This document shows, piece by piece, positions 26,084 through 34,685 of a stretch of DNA of 64,000 nt. The notes under the pieces were generated by a model that was given only the letters and a program-made list of their open reading frames with translations, was not told the DNA's origin and searched no databases. Position 1 is the first letter of the stretch. Each line of letters starts with the position of its first letter. Where the stretch lies: positions 1,364,001 to 1,428,000 of the forward strand of contig NZ_CP163444.1 of assembly GCF_041053105.1 (NCBI RefSeq), given 5' to 3'. The position numbers and the translations under genes are program-made. The stretch comes from Streptomyces sp. R44. Lineage in GTDB: Bacteria > Actinomycetota > Actinomycetes > Streptomycetales > Streptomycetaceae.

Positions 26084-27313
26084 ATGGACCTGCTGAACAC
26101 GCTGGTGGAGAAGGGGCTGCGGCGCGAGCTGCCGACCCGTGAAGAAGCGCTCGCCGTGCTGGCGACCTCCGACGACGAACTGCTCGATGTGGTGGCCGCG
26201 GCCGGCAAGGTGCGCCGCCAGTGGTTCGGGCGCCGGGTGAAGCTCAACTACCTGGTCAACCTGAAGTCCGGTCTCTGTCCCGAGGACTGCTCGTACTGCT
26301 CGCAGCGGCTCGGCTCGAAGGCCGAGATCCTCAAGTACACCTGGCTGAAGCCGGACGAGGCCTCCCAGGCCGCGGCGGCGGGTGTCGCCGGCGGCGCCAA
26401 GCGGGTCTGCCTGGTGGCCAGCGGCCGCGGTCCGACGGACCGGGACGTGGAGCGCGTCGGGAAGACGATCGAGGCGATCAAGGAGCAGAACGAGGGCGTC
26501 GAGGTGTGCGCCTGCCTCGGTCTGCTCTCGGACGGCCAGGCGGAGCGGCTGCGGGAGGCCGGCGCCGACGCGTACAACCACAACCTGAACACGTCCGAGG
26601 CGACGTACGGGGACATCACCAAGACCCACACCTACGCGGACCGCGTGGACACCGTGCAGAAGGCGCACGCCGCCGGACTGTCGGCGTGCTCGGGTCTGAT
26701 CGCGGGCATGGGCGAGAGCGACGAGGACCTCGTCGACGTCGTGTACGCGCTGCGCGAGCTCGACTCGGACTCGGTGCCGGTCAACTTCCTCATCCCCTTC
26801 GAGGGCACGCCGCTCGCCAAGGAGTGGAACCTCACCCCGCAGCGCTGCCTGCGGATCCTCGCGATGGTCCGGTTCGTCTGCCCCGACGTCGAGGTCCGCA
26901 TCGCCGGCGGCCGCGAGGTGCACCTGCGCACGATGCAGCCGCTCGCGCTGAACATCGCGAACTCGATCTTCCTCGGCGACTACCTGACCAGCGAGGGCCA
27001 GGCCGGCCAGGCCGACCTGGACATGATCGCGGACGCGGGCTTCGAGGTGGAGGGCGCGGGCACGACCACCCTTCCCCAGCACCGCGCGGACGCGCTCGCG
27101 GCGGCCGGCGCGACGGGCGGCTGCGGCTCGACGGCCTCGGCGGGCTGCGGCTCCGAGGCCTCTTCCGGCTGCGGCTCGCACGCGGAGGAGGGCGCCGGCT
27201 GCGGCCCCTGCGGCGGTCACGCTCCGGCGGCTCCCGCCGTGAACGAGGCCCGCACCGACCTGGTGGCCGTGCGCCGCCGGGGCGCCGGCACGGACCTCGC
27301 GCCGAATGCGTAA
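26084..27313 (+). CDS. bioB: Biotin synthase with Cys-rich C-terminal tail
   Basis: A 409-residue radical-SAM enzyme that inserts sulfur into dethiobiotin. The radical-SAM cluster motif CPEDCSYC holds C65, C69 and C72; the [2Fe-2S] ligands expected later are in [14 protein letters not shown] and RIAGGREV. The catalytic domain ends by about residue 340. It is followed by a 65-residue tail with five further cysteines (about C347, C355, C363, C373, C376) in repeated GCGS/AGCGSE units, then a conserved basic end. Similar tails occur in other Streptomyces BioB proteins; their role is unknown, and metal or cluster delivery is possible. The stop overlaps bioA by 8 bases. Confidence 0.95.
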   Translation: MDLLNTLVEKGLRRELPTREEALAVLATSDDELLDVVAAAGKVRRQWFGRRVKLNYLVNLKSGLCPEDCSYCSQRLGSKAEILKYTWLKPDEASQAAAAGVAGGAKRVCLVASGRGPTDRDVERVGKTIEAIKEQNEGVEVCACLGLLSDGQAERLREAGADAYNHNLNTSEATYGDITKTHTYADRVDTVQKAHAAGLSACSGLIAGMGESDEDLVDVVYALRELDSDSVPVNFLIPFEGTPLAKEWNLTPQRCLRILAMVRFVCPDVEVRIAGGREVHLRTMQPLALNIANSIFLGDYLTSEGQAGQADLDMIADAGFEVEGAGTTTLPQHRADALAAAGATGGCGSTASAGCGSEASSGCGSHAEEGAGCGPCGGHAPAAPAVNEARTDLVAVRRRGAGTDLAPNA

Positions 27314-28586
27314 CGACGAACTCCTCGCCCTGGACCGGGCGCACGTCTGGCATCCGTACGGCCCCATGCCGGGCCGGGCGGAGCCGCTGGTCGTCGCGTC
27401 CGCGTCCGGGGTGCGACTCCGGCTCGCCGAACCCGTCGAGGGACAGGACGAGTTGGTCGACGGCATGTCCTCGTGGTGGTCGGCGATCCACGGCTACAAC
27501 CACCCCTTGCTCAACGAGGCGGTGCGCGGCCAGCTGGAGAAGATGAGCCACGTCATGTTCGGCGGCCTCACCCACGAGCCGGCCGTCCGGCTCGCCGCCC
27601 GGCTCGTGGAGATCACCCCGGAACCGCTGCGGCACGTCTTCCTCAGCGACTCGGGCTCGGTCTCCGTCGAGGTGGCGGCCAAGATGTGCCTGCAGTACTG
27701 GCGCTCCCTCGGCCGCCCCGAGAAGCAGCGGCTCTTCACCTGGCGGGGCGGCTACCACGGCGACACCTGGCAGCCGATGTCCGTGTGCGACCCGCAGGGC
27801 GGGATGCACGAGCTGTGGTCGGGGGTGCTCCAGCGGCAGGTCTTCGTGGACGCGCCGCCGGTCTCGTACGAGGAGTCGTACGCCGAACTGCTCCGCTCCC
27901 GGATCGCCGAGCACGCGCACGAACTGGCCGCGGTGGTGGTGGAGCCGGTCGTGCAGGGCGCGGGCGGCATGCGCTTCCACGACCCGGCGTATCTGCGGGT
28001 GCTGCGCGAGGCCTGCGACGCGCACGACGTCCTGCTCGTGTTCGACGAGATCGCTACCGGGTTCGGGCGGACGGGCACGCTGTTCGCCGCCGACCTGGCC
28101 GGGGTCTCCCCCGATGTGATGTGCGTGGGCAAGGCACTGACCGGCGGCTACCTGTCGATGGCGGCGACGCTCTGCACGAGCCGGGTCGCCGACGGGATCT
28201 CGCGCGGCGAGGTCCCGGTCCTGGCGCACGGGCCCACCTTCATGGGGAACCCCCTCGCGTCGGCGGTCGCGCTCGCCTCGATCGACCTGCTGCTCTCCCA
28301 GGACTGGGAGGTCGAGGTCAAGCGGATCGAGACGGGCCTGCGGGAGGGCCTCGCCCCGGCGGCCGGGCTCCCGGGCGTCCGCGAGGTGCGGGTGCTCGGC
28401 GCGATCGGCGTCGTCCAGCTCGACCACGAGGTCGACATGGCGGCGGCGACCCGCGCGGCGGTCCGGGAGGGCGTCTGGCTGCGCCCGTTCCGCGACCTGA
28501 TCTACACGATGCCGCCGTACGTGACGGGGGACGAGGACGTGGCCCGGATCTGCAGAGCGGTCAGGGCAGCGGCAGCGGCGGGCTGA
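27306..28586 (+). CDS. bioA: Adenosylmethionine-8-amino-7-oxononanoate aminotransferase
   Basis: A 426-residue class-III PLP aminotransferase forming 7,8-diaminopelargonate with SAM as amino donor. Recognisable segments are HVWHPYGPM at the N-terminus, [32 protein letters not shown] (PLP-binding Asp) and the Schiff-base lysine in [11 protein letters not shown]. The start overlaps the bioB stop by 8 bases, indicating coupling. A repeat-rich gap separates it from bioD. Confidence 0.96.
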   Translation: MRNDELLALDRAHVWHPYGPMPGRAEPLVVASASGVRLRLAEPVEGQDELVDGMSSWWSAIHGYNHPLLNEAVRGQLEKMSHVMFGGLTHEPAVRLAARLVEITPEPLRHVFLSDSGSVSVEVAAKMCLQYWRSLGRPEKQRLFTWRGGYHGDTWQPMSVCDPQGGMHELWSGVLQRQVFVDAPPVSYEESYAELLRSRIAEHAHELAAVVVEPVVQGAGGMRFHDPAYLRVLREACDAHDVLLVFDEIATGFGRTGTLFAADLAGVSPDVMCVGKALTGGYLSMAATLCTSRVADGISRGEVPVLAHGPTFMGNPLASAVALASIDLLLSQDWEVEVKRIETGLREGLAPAAGLPGVREVRVLGAIGVVQLDHEVDMAAATRAAVREGVWLRPFRDLIYTMPPYVTGDEDVARICRAVRAAAAAG

Positions 28587-28593
28587 CGCCGCT

Positions 28594-28701
28594 CCGTTGT
28601 GGGCGCGCTTCCGCCGTTGTGGGCAATCGTTCCGCTGGGGCGATGGGGGTCCCCCCTGCTCGAGCGAAGCCGAGAGCTTGGGGGAGGGTGGGCACAACGG
28701 A
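28594..28701. repeat. Complex intergenic palindromic repeat between bioA and bioD
   Basis: CCGTTGTGGGC occurs twice (28594-28604 and 28614-28624) and is met by the inverted GGGCACAACGG at the far end. Between them lie GGGGGTCCCCCC and an imperfect stem in which CCCCCTGCTCGAGC pairs with GAGAGCTTGGGGG around GAAGC. This nested architecture resembles a dispersed palindromic element that I recall from other streptomycete intergenic regions. It could form a long stem in the bio mRNA. Confidence 0.7.
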
Positions 28702-28785
28702 ACGGCGCCCTTGCCGGCGCCAGAGGCTCCCGAGCCTGAACCCGCACCGCGACCAAGGCCGCACCGAACAAGAAAGGACGCCCCC

Positions 28786-29517
28786 ATGGGCATCATCGTC
28801 GTGACCGGCACCGGCACGGAGATCGGCAAGACGATCGTCACCGCGGCGGTAGCCGCCGTCGCCACCACCGCCGGAAGATCCGTCGCCGTCCTCAAGCCCG
28901 CCCAGACCGGCGTCACCCCCGACGAACAGGGCGACGCCCACGAGGTCGTCCGCCTCTCCGGCGCCGTGGCCTCCGCCGAACTGGCCCGTTTCCCGGAGCC
29001 GCTGGCCCCCGGGACGGCCGCCCGGCGCGCCGGGCTCGCCCCGGTCGGTCCCCGGGAGGTCGCCGAGGCCGCCCGGAAGCTGGCCGCCGAGCACGACCTG
29101 GTGCTCGTGGAGGGCGCGGGCGGGCTCCTCGTCCGCTTCGACGAGGAGGGCGGCACGCTCGCCGACGCGGCCGCGCTGCTCGGCGCCCCCGTCCTGGTGG
29201 TGACCCCGGCCGGCCTGGGCACGCTCAACTCGACCGCCCTGACGGCCGAGGCGCTGCGGGCCCGCGGGATCGAACAGCTCGGCGTCGTCGTCGGCAGCTG
29301 GCCGGACGCGCCGGACCTGGCGGCGCGCTGCAACCTCGCGGACCTGCCCGAGGCGGCGGGCGCTCCGCTGCTCGGGGCCGTACCGGAGGGTTCGGGGGCG
29401 CTCGACCCGGCGGAGTTCCGGGCGGCGGCGGGCGGCTGGCTGGCGCCGGAGCTCGGCGGCACATGGGACGCGGAGGCGTTCGCGGGCGCGCAGGCGGCAC
29501 CGGTCTCCGTACGCTGA
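28786..29517 (+). CDS. bioD: Dethiobiotin synthetase
   Basis: A 243-residue ATP-dependent carboxylase that closes the ureido ring of dethiobiotin. The P-loop is GTGTEIGKT (residues 8-16), the substrate Lys lies in LKPAQTG, and VEGAGGLLVRF supplies the Mg/ATP loop. Translation starts at the ATG at 28786 behind AGAAAGGA. It is the third gene of the bioBAD set, 199 bases after bioA because of the inserted repeat. A VOC gene follows only 4 bases after its stop, so they may be co-transcribed. Confidence 0.95.
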   Translation: MGIIVVTGTGTEIGKTIVTAAVAAVATTAGRSVAVLKPAQTGVTPDEQGDAHEVVRLSGAVASAELARFPEPLAPGTAARRAGLAPVGPREVAEAARKLAAEHDLVLVEGAGGLLVRFDEEGGTLADAAALLGAPVLVVTPAGLGTLNSTALTAEALRARGIEQLGVVVGSWPDAPDLAARCNLADLPEAAGAPLLGAVPEGSGALDPAEFRAAAGGWLAPELGGTWDAEAFAGAQAAPVSVR

Positions 29518-29521
29518 CGGT

Positions 29522-29866
29522 ATGCGCGCACGAGTTCAGGAGATCGTCTTCGACTGCGCCGCCCCGGCGGCGCTCGTCCGCTTCTGGGCCGGGCTCCTCG
29601 GCGGCGATCCCGTCGACCGGAGCGCCGACTGGTCGTACGTGGATCCGCCGGGGTTCGTACGGATCGCCTTCCAGCGGGTGCCGGAGGGCAAGGCCGTGAA
29701 GAACCGGGTCCATCTCGATGTGGAGGTGGCGGATCCGGCACGGGCGGCCGGGGAGGTGCTGCCGCTGGGGGCGGTGGCGGTCGGCGGCCTCGTCACCGAC
29801 GAGCAGGGCTCCTTCCAGGTCATGCGGGACCCGGAGGGCAACGAGTTCTGCTTCGTGACGGGATGA
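29522..29866 (+). CDS. VOC-family protein (short paralogue)
   Basis: A 114-residue single-domain glyoxalase-like protein. It opens with the CAAPAALVRFWAGLLGG helix, contains AVKNRVHLDVEV and ends DPEGNEFCFVTG. These blocks match the longer VOC protein at 2096-2563, indicating the same subfamily (glyoxalase_6-like). It begins 4 bases after the bioD stop, and the methyltransferase gene follows after 11 bases. The substrate is unknown; the operon-like spacing with bioD is probably not functional. Confidence 0.85.
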   Translation: MRARVQEIVFDCAAPAALVRFWAGLLGGDPVDRSADWSYVDPPGFVRIAFQRVPEGKAVKNRVHLDVEVADPARAAGEVLPLGAVAVGGLVTDEQGSFQVMRDPEGNEFCFVTG

Positions 29867-29877
29867 GGTGACCGACG

Positions 29878-30531
29878 ATGACGCACCCCGGCGCGCCTCC
29901 TCGTGTCCACCACCCTCTGTTCGCCCGCTTCTACGCCCGGTTCAGCGTCTCGGCCGACACGCGCGGCGGGCTCGGTGCCCTGCGGAGCGAGCTGCTGGCC
30001 GGGCTCTCCGGCCGGGTCGTCGAGATCGGCGCGGGGAACGGCCTGAACTTCGCGCACTACCCGTCCGGGGTCACCGAGGTCGTGGCCGTCGAGCCGGAGG
30101 CCCATCTGCGCCGGCTCGCCGAGGAGGCCGCGGGCCGGGCCTCCGTCCCGGTGACCGTGCTGCCGGGGACGGCCGAGGCGCTGCCGGGCCCGGACGGCTC
30201 CTTCGACGCGGCGGTGGCCTCGCTGGTGCTGTGCACCGTACGGAACGTGCCGGAGGTCCTCGCCGAGCTGCGGCGGGTGCTGCGGCCCGGCGGTGAGCTG
30301 CGGTTCTTCGAGCACGGGGCGGCGGACACGCCGGGGCTCGCGCGGCTGCAGCGGGGCCTCGACCGCACGGTCTGGCCGCTGCTGTTCGGCGGCTGCCACA
30401 CCTCCCGTACGCCGCTGGCCGCGATCGGGGCGGCGGGCTTCGAGCTCGTCTCGTACCGCTCCTTCGACGTTCCCGAGCAGGGCCCGCGGCTGCCGTCCTC
30501 GCCCTGCGTCCTGGGCACGGCCCGGCGCTAA
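29878..30531 (+). CDS. Class I SAM-dependent methyltransferase
   Basis: A 217-residue UbiE/Methyltransf_11-type enzyme. SAM motif I is VVEIGAGNGLNF (about residues 45-56), the acidic motif II is VVAVEPEAHLRR, motif III is SFDAAVASLVLCTV and the post-motif strand is LRPGGELRFFEHG. Small-molecule acceptors are usual, but the substrate is not visible. An SD (GAGGTGA) precedes the ATG 11 bases after the VOC gene. The domain is complete and of normal length. Confidence 0.9.
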   Translation: MTHPGAPPRVHHPLFARFYARFSVSADTRGGLGALRSELLAGLSGRVVEIGAGNGLNFAHYPSGVTEVVAVEPEAHLRRLAEEAAGRASVPVTVLPGTAEALPGPDGSFDAAVASLVLCTVRNVPEVLAELRRVLRPGGELRFFEHGAADTPGLARLQRGLDRTVWPLLFGGCHTSRTPLAAIGAAGFELVSYRSFDVPEQGPRLPSSPCVLGTARR

Positions 30532-30571
30532 TCCCTGGCAGGGCCGCCGCGCAACGTGATGGGATCGGGCC

Positions 30572-31000
30572 ATGATCGATGTGAAGATTCGCGCCGCCGT
30601 GACCGACGAGGCGGAGGCCGTCCTGGCCTTCTGGCGGGAGTCCGCCGAGGGCACGTCCATCTCCGACGACGTGCACGGGGTGATCCGGCTCCTGGAGCGC
30701 GATCCCGAGGCGCTGATCCTGGCCACGCTGCCCGACGGGCGGATCGTGGGGTCCGTGATCGCCGGCTGGGACGGCTGGCGGGCCTCGCTCTACCGGCTCG
30801 CCGTGCTGCCCTCGCACCGGCGGCAGGGCATCTCGACTGCGCTGCTGCGCGCTGCGGAGGATCGTTTCGCCGCGCTCGGCGGGCGCCGCGCCGACGCGAT
30901 GGTCCTGGTGGCGAACGAGACGGCGCACGCCGCGTGGGGGGCCGCGGGGTACGAGCGGCAGGAGCAGTGGCGCCGGTGGGTGAAGCCGTTCACGGCGTGA
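30572..31000 (+). CDS. GNAT-family N-acetyltransferase
   Basis: A 142-residue acetyl-CoA-dependent acetyltransferase. The pyrophosphate-binding motif A is LPSHRRQGISTALLRAAE (R/QxxGxG/A type) near residues 84-101. The fold is complete, with ANETAHAAWGAAGYERQ in the C-terminal strand. The substrate is unknown. It lies 40 bases after the methyltransferase gene, so the VOC-methyltransferase-GNAT row may be one transcript. After it comes a 175-base leader region before the CNNM pair. Confidence 0.87.
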   Translation: MIDVKIRAAVTDEAEAVLAFWRESAEGTSISDDVHGVIRLLERDPEALILATLPDGRIVGSVIAGWDGWRASLYRLAVLPSHRRQGISTALLRAAEDRFAALGGRRADAMVLVANETAHAAWGAAGYERQEQWRRWVKPFTA

Positions 31001-31086
31001 TCGCGGGAGTGCGATGATCGCACCGCTTTGCCGATCCTTTACCATGGTGTCTCATCCCGACGACCGAAAGGTGTGAACGTCCGCCC

Positions 31087-31179
31087 ATGGGCGAGCCCCC
31101 CAGTAGCACTGGTTCCGACCATCGACATCGAGCGATCCCTCTCCCGCTGACTGATCATGGGACGGAGGTGAACCGATGA
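31087..31179 (+). CDS. Possible 30-codon leader peptide before the CNNM genes
   Basis: An open frame starting at the ATG at 31087 encodes 30 residues (MGEPPSSTGS to TEVNR) and stops at TGA 31177-31179, which overlaps the ATG of the next gene as ATGA. The same leader carries the self-complementary CGCCCATGGGCG (31082-31093) over the uORF start, so folding would hide it. Coupled leader ORFs often sense ions or amino acids; this one is Pro/His-containing. The SD (AAAGGTG) is far (about 13 bases), so translation is uncertain. Confidence 0.3.
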   Translation: MGEPPSSTGSDHRHRAIPLPLTDHGTEVNR

Positions 31180-32519
31180 CCGAAGTGCTTCTGCTCGTGG
31201 TGGCGCTGCTGCTCGCTCTCGCGTGCGGCGCGTTCGTCGCGGCCGAGTTCTCCCTGACCACGGTCGAGCGCGGCGAGCTCGAGGCCGCCGTCGAGCGCGG
31301 CGAGCGGGGTGCGGCGGGCGCGCTCAAGGCCGTCCGCTCCCTCACCTTCCAGCTCTCCGGCGCCCAGCTGGGCATCACCGTGACCAACCTGGTCGTCGGC
31401 ATGCTCTCCGAGCCCTCGATCGCCAAGCTGATCAGCGGCCCCCTGGAATCCATCGGACTCTCGTCCTCGGCGGCCTCCTCGGTCGCCCTCGTCCTGGGCA
31501 CCGCCCTGTCGACCGTCGTCCTGATGGTCGTCGGCGAGCTGGTCCCCAAGAACTGGGCGATCTCCTCGCCGCTCGCCGTCGCGAAGGTGGTCGCCACCCC
31601 GCAGCGCGTGTTCACGGCCGCCTTCAAGCCGTTCATCAGCCACCTCAACAACACCGCGAACCGGATGCTGCGCCGCCTCGGCCTGGAGCCGACCGAGGAA
31701 CTGGCCTCCGCCCGCTCCCCGCAGGAGCTGGTGGCGCTCGCCCGGCACTCCGCGAAGGAAGGCGCCCTGGAGGCGGACACGGCCGAGCTGTTCGTCCGTA
31801 CGCTCAACCTGGCGGAGCTGACCGCGGAGAACGTGATGACGCCCCGCGTGCAGGTCACCGCCCTGGAGGTGCAGGCCACCGCCGAGGACGTCGCCAACGC
31901 GACCCGCGCGACCGGCCTGTCCCGCTTCCCCGTCTACCGGGGCAGCCTCGACGCGGTCGTCGGCATCGCCCACATCAAGGACGTGCTCGCGATACCGGCC
32001 GAGGACCGGCACCGCCGCCGGATCGGCGAGCTGCTGCGCGAGCCCCTGCTCGTCCCCGAGACGCTCACCGTGGACCGGCTGCTCGACCGTCTTTCGGGCA
32101 AGCAGACGATGGCCGTCGTCATCGACGAGTACGGCGGCACTGCCGGGGTCGTCACCCTGGAGGACATCGTCGAGGAGGTCGTCGGCGAGGTACGCGACGA
32201 GCACGACCCGCACGAGACGCCGGACCTGGCGCGGGCGGGCGAGGACGCGGACGGGCGCGAGCTGTGGTCCGCCGACGGCGCCGCCCGTACGGACCAGCTG
32301 GCCACGATCGGCCTGCGGGTGCCGGACGGCCCGTACGAGACGCTCGCGGGCGTCCTCGCGACGGAGCTCGGCCGCATCCCCACCGCCGGCGACAGCGTGG
32401 AGCTGGCCGGCTGGCGGCTCGACGTCGTCGACGCCTCGGGCCGGCGCGCCGCGCGCGTGCTGCTGCACGCCCCGGCGCGGCACCACACCGATGACGAGGA
32501 CGGGGAGGCCGGCCGATGA
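31176..32519 (+). CDS. CNNM/CorC-type transporter, first paralogue
   Basis: A 447-residue hemolysin-family membrane protein. The N-terminal DUF21 (CNNM) domain has about four transmembrane helices up to residue 150. Two CBS motifs follow (about residues 205-330; VMTPRVQVTALE, HIKDVLAIP and VVIDEYGGTAGVVTLEDI mark them), then a CorC_HlyC domain (about residues 350-440). CNNM proteins are magnesium/divalent exporters or sensors with nucleotide-binding CBS domains. The SD GGAGGTGA is strong. The stop overlaps the next paralogue by 4 bases (ATGA), so the two probably form one heteromeric unit. Confidence 0.93.
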   Translation: MTEVLLLVVALLLALACGAFVAAEFSLTTVERGELEAAVERGERGAAGALKAVRSLTFQLSGAQLGITVTNLVVGMLSEPSIAKLISGPLESIGLSSSAASSVALVLGTALSTVVLMVVGELVPKNWAISSPLAVAKVVATPQRVFTAAFKPFISHLNNTANRMLRRLGLEPTEELASARSPQELVALARHSAKEGALEADTAELFVRTLNLAELTAENVMTPRVQVTALEVQATAEDVANATRATGLSRFPVYRGSLDAVVGIAHIKDVLAIPAEDRHRRRIGELLREPLLVPETLTVDRLLDRLSGKQTMAVVIDEYGGTAGVVTLEDIVEEVVGEVRDEHDPHETPDLARAGEDADGRELWSADGAARTDQLATIGLRVPDGPYETLAGVLATELGRIPTAGDSVELAGWRLDVVDASGRRAARVLLHAPARHHTDDEDGEAGR

Positions 32520-33535
32520 TCGCGATCCAGCTGTTGATCGGTCTGCTGACGCTGGTCGTCAACGCCTTCTTCGTCGGCGCCGAGTTCGCCCTGATCTCGG
32601 TCCGCCGCAGTCAGATCGAACCCCTGGCCGACTCCGGCAACCGGCGGGCGCGCAGCGTCATCTGGGGCCTGGAGCACGTCTCCGCGATGCTCGCGGCGGC
32701 GCAGCTCGGCATCACGCTCTGCACCCTGGTCCTCGGCATCGTCGCCGAGCCGGCCATCGAGCACCTGCTCGAACCGGTCTTCGACGCGGTCGGCGTGCCG
32801 CACGGCGTGGCCGCCACGATCTCGTTCGCGATCGCGCTGGCCCTGGCGACGTATCTGCACATGCTGCTCGGCGAGATGGTGCCGAAGAACATCGCGCTGG
32901 CCGAGCCGACGCGTTCCGCGCTGCTCCTCGGGCCGCCCCTGGTGACGCTGGCGCGGGCGCTGCGGCCGGTGATCTTCGCGATCAACGCCTTCGCCAACGC
33001 CCTGCTCAAGCTGTTGCGGGTGGAGACCAAGGACGAGGTCTCGGCGACCTTCTCGGACGACGAGCTGGCCCGGATGGTCACGGACGCGGGCGACGCGGGT
33101 CTCCTGGACGACCGGGCCGCCGAGCGGCTGCACGACGCCCTGGAGCTGGGCCGGCGTCCCGTGCGGGACGTCGTGATGCCGGCGGAGAAGGTGGTGTACG
33201 CGCAGGTCGGCACCACTCCGGAGCAGCTGGAGGCACTGTCGGCGCGGACCGGGTTCTCCCGCTTCCCGGTGCTCGACGCCGAGCGCCGCATCCTGGGCTA
33301 CCTGCACGTCAAGGACGCCCTCGACGTCACTCCGCGCGATCTGCCGTTCCCGGTGTCGGCGCTGCGGCCGATCGCCCGGGTCCGGGCGGCGACGCCGCTC
33401 GACGACGTCCTCACCGCGATGCGCCGCAGCCGGACGCACCTGGCGGCCGTGCTCGACGAGGACGGCAAGCCGGCCGGCCTGGTGGCGATGGAGGACGTGC
33501 TGCGGGAGCTGGTGGGGCGCCCGGCGGCGCCGTAG
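32516..33535 (+). CDS. CNNM/CorC-type transporter, second paralogue without CorC tail
   Basis: A 339-residue paralogue of the preceding gene. It has DUF21 with four predicted helices (residues 1-150) and a CBS pair (VVMPAEKVVYAQ to AVLDEDGKPAGLVAMEDV) but ends just after the second CBS domain, lacking the CorC_HlyC domain. The two-gene order, long form then short form, is common in actinobacteria and suggests a heterodimer. It ends at a 15-bp terminator shared with the convergent gene. Confidence 0.92.
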   Translation: MIAIQLLIGLLTLVVNAFFVGAEFALISVRRSQIEPLADSGNRRARSVIWGLEHVSAMLAAAQLGITLCTLVLGIVAEPAIEHLLEPVFDAVGVPHGVAATISFAIALALATYLHMLLGEMVPKNIALAEPTRSALLLGPPLVTLARALRPVIFAINAFANALLKLLRVETKDEVSATFSDDELARMVTDAGDAGLLDDRAAERLHDALELGRRPVRDVVMPAEKVVYAQVGTTPEQLEALSARTGFSRFPVLDAERRILGYLHVKDALDVTPRDLPFPVSALRPIARVRAATPLDDVLTAMRRSRTHLAAVLDEDGKPAGLVAMEDVLRELVGRPAAP

Positions 33536-33550
33536 CCCGCGCAACGGAGG

Positions 33551-33584
33551 CGGAGGGCCCCGGGATCGGTCCCGGGGCCCTCCG
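33551..33584. terminator. Strong bidirectional terminator
   Basis: A perfect 15-bp stem, CGGAGGGCCCCGGGA and TCCCGGGGCCCTCCG, with a TCGG loop lies in the 54-base convergent gap. It is the most stable hairpin in the window. Confidence 0.8.
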
Positions 33585-33589
33585 GCGTG

Positions 33590-34621
33590 TCAGAGCGCGG
33601 TGGCGGCGAGCCAGTCGTCGAGCAGGTCGCGGTCGCCGCTGTGGGTGAAGCGGGGGTCGTCGGCCGTGTACCGGCGGTGCAGCAGGAGCAGCAGCTCGCC
33701 GGTGTCGGCCGCGACGCCGGCGGTCGGCTCGCCGCGGTCGCTCCCCCGGCTCCAGGTGAAGCCGCCCCCGCCGAGGGCGAGGGTCCAGACGGTTCCGGTG
33801 TCGCGGGCTTCGAGACGGAGGACGGCGCCGTCGCGGTCGAGGTGGGCGAGGGGTTCGGCGATCCAGGGGATGTACGGGGCGTTCCCGAGGAAGTGGTCGA
33901 TCGCGTCCGCCGCCGTGCCGGGGTCGAGGGGGCCCGTCGTCCCGGCGACGGCGAGTTCGGCGTCGGCGAGGTGGATCACGGTCTCGAAGAGGACGTGGCG
34001 GGGGTAGTGGCGGACGTGCGGGTCGGCGCCGGGCGACCAGACCGGGGCGTCCGGGTCGGCCTCGCGCGCGGTGGCGGCGAACCGCTCGGCGCCCGCGACG
34101 AGCCAGTCGGGGTACGCGGCGGGGTCGGCCGGCAGGTCGAGCGGGACGTCCCGGGCGAGGACCCGGGCGCCGGCCCGGGTCCGTACGAGGTGTTCGGCCC
34201 AGTGGTGCACGGTGCCGAGGTGCCGGGTGAGGTCCGCGAGGGTCCAGCCGGGGCAGGTCGGGACGGGGGTCGCGGGGTCGGCCGCGCGGACGGTCGCGGC
34301 GAAGCGCCGGGCGTGGTCCAGGGCGGCCTCGCACAGGGCGGCGTGGGTGTCGTCGGCGGGCTCCTCGGTGAGTCCGAAGCCCTCGGAGACCTTGAGCAGC
34401 TCCTCCCGCCAGGGGCCCTCGGGCTGCCGCAGCGCGGCCTCGCGGAGGAGTCCGTCGAGGGTGCGGCGGTCGGCGGCACCGAGTCTGCCCAGGGTGTACG
34501 CGGTGCTCTCCAGCCACTTCACGGCCGTGTCCGGGTCGAGGTCCTCGTCGTCGGAGGTCTCGACCGCCGTCACCAGTTCCGCCAGCGCCTCGGTCAGCGT
34601 GCTCAGGAGCGCGTCGCTCAT
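33590..34621 (-). CDS. Maleylpyruvate-isomerase-family (mycothiol-dependent) protein with extra N-terminal domain
   Basis: A 343-residue two-part protein. Residues about 95-340 form an MDMPI/DinB-like unit (AALDHARRFAATVRA, CPGWTLADLTRHLG, GTVHHWAEHLV), in which the His residues are the expected metal ligands of mycothiol-dependent enzymes. Residues 1-85 are a separate acidic helical domain (ALAELVTAVETSDDEDLDPD), a type I associate with small stand-alone streptomycete proteins. The fusion is unusual; its meaning is unknown. The start at 34621 has GGGAGGGG upstream. It is divergent from the SGNH hydrolase over an operator-like palindrome. Confidence 0.8.
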   Translation of the reverse strand: MSDALLSTLTEALAELVTAVETSDDEDLDPDTAVKWLESTAYTLGRLGAADRRTLDGLLREAALRQPEGPWREELLKVSEGFGLTEEPADDTHAALCEAALDHARRFAATVRAADPATPVPTCPGWTLADLTRHLGTVHHWAEHLVRTRAGARVLARDVPLDLPADPAAYPDWLVAGAERFAATAREADPDAPVWSPGADPHVRHYPRHVLFETVIHLADAELAVAGTTGPLDPGTAADAIDHFLGNAPYIPWIAEPLAHLDRDGAVLRLEARDTGTVWTLALGGGGFTWSRGSDRGEPTAGVAADTGELLLLLHRRYTADDPRFTHSGDRDLLDDWLAATAL

Positions 34622-34658
34622 CGGGTTTCCCCTCCCGGGTTCTCCGGGGCAGCGCTCG

Positions 34659-34676
34659 CATACCGCACGGTATGAT
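34659..34676. promoter_or_regulatory. Palindrome overlapping a -10 element before the SGNH gene
   Basis: CATACCG-CA-CGGTATG (34659-34674) is perfectly symmetric and overlaps TATGAT (34671-34676), an excellent -10, only 9 bases from the SGNH ATG. A TetR-type repressor here would block the promoter. A second TACCG-NN-CGGTA site occurs at 41345-41356. Confidence 0.55.
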
Positions 34677-34685
34677 CGCTCCGCC

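Noticed and set aside
26832..29741. A 969-codon minus-strand frame over the biotin genes
   Set aside because: It crosses bioB, bioA and bioD antisense; those genes are unequivocal.
31001..31175. M-box magnesium riboswitch before the CNNM pair
   Set aside because: The conserved M-box blocks (for example GGTGAGGCTCCT) are not present in the leader; only the uORF and palindrome can be supported.
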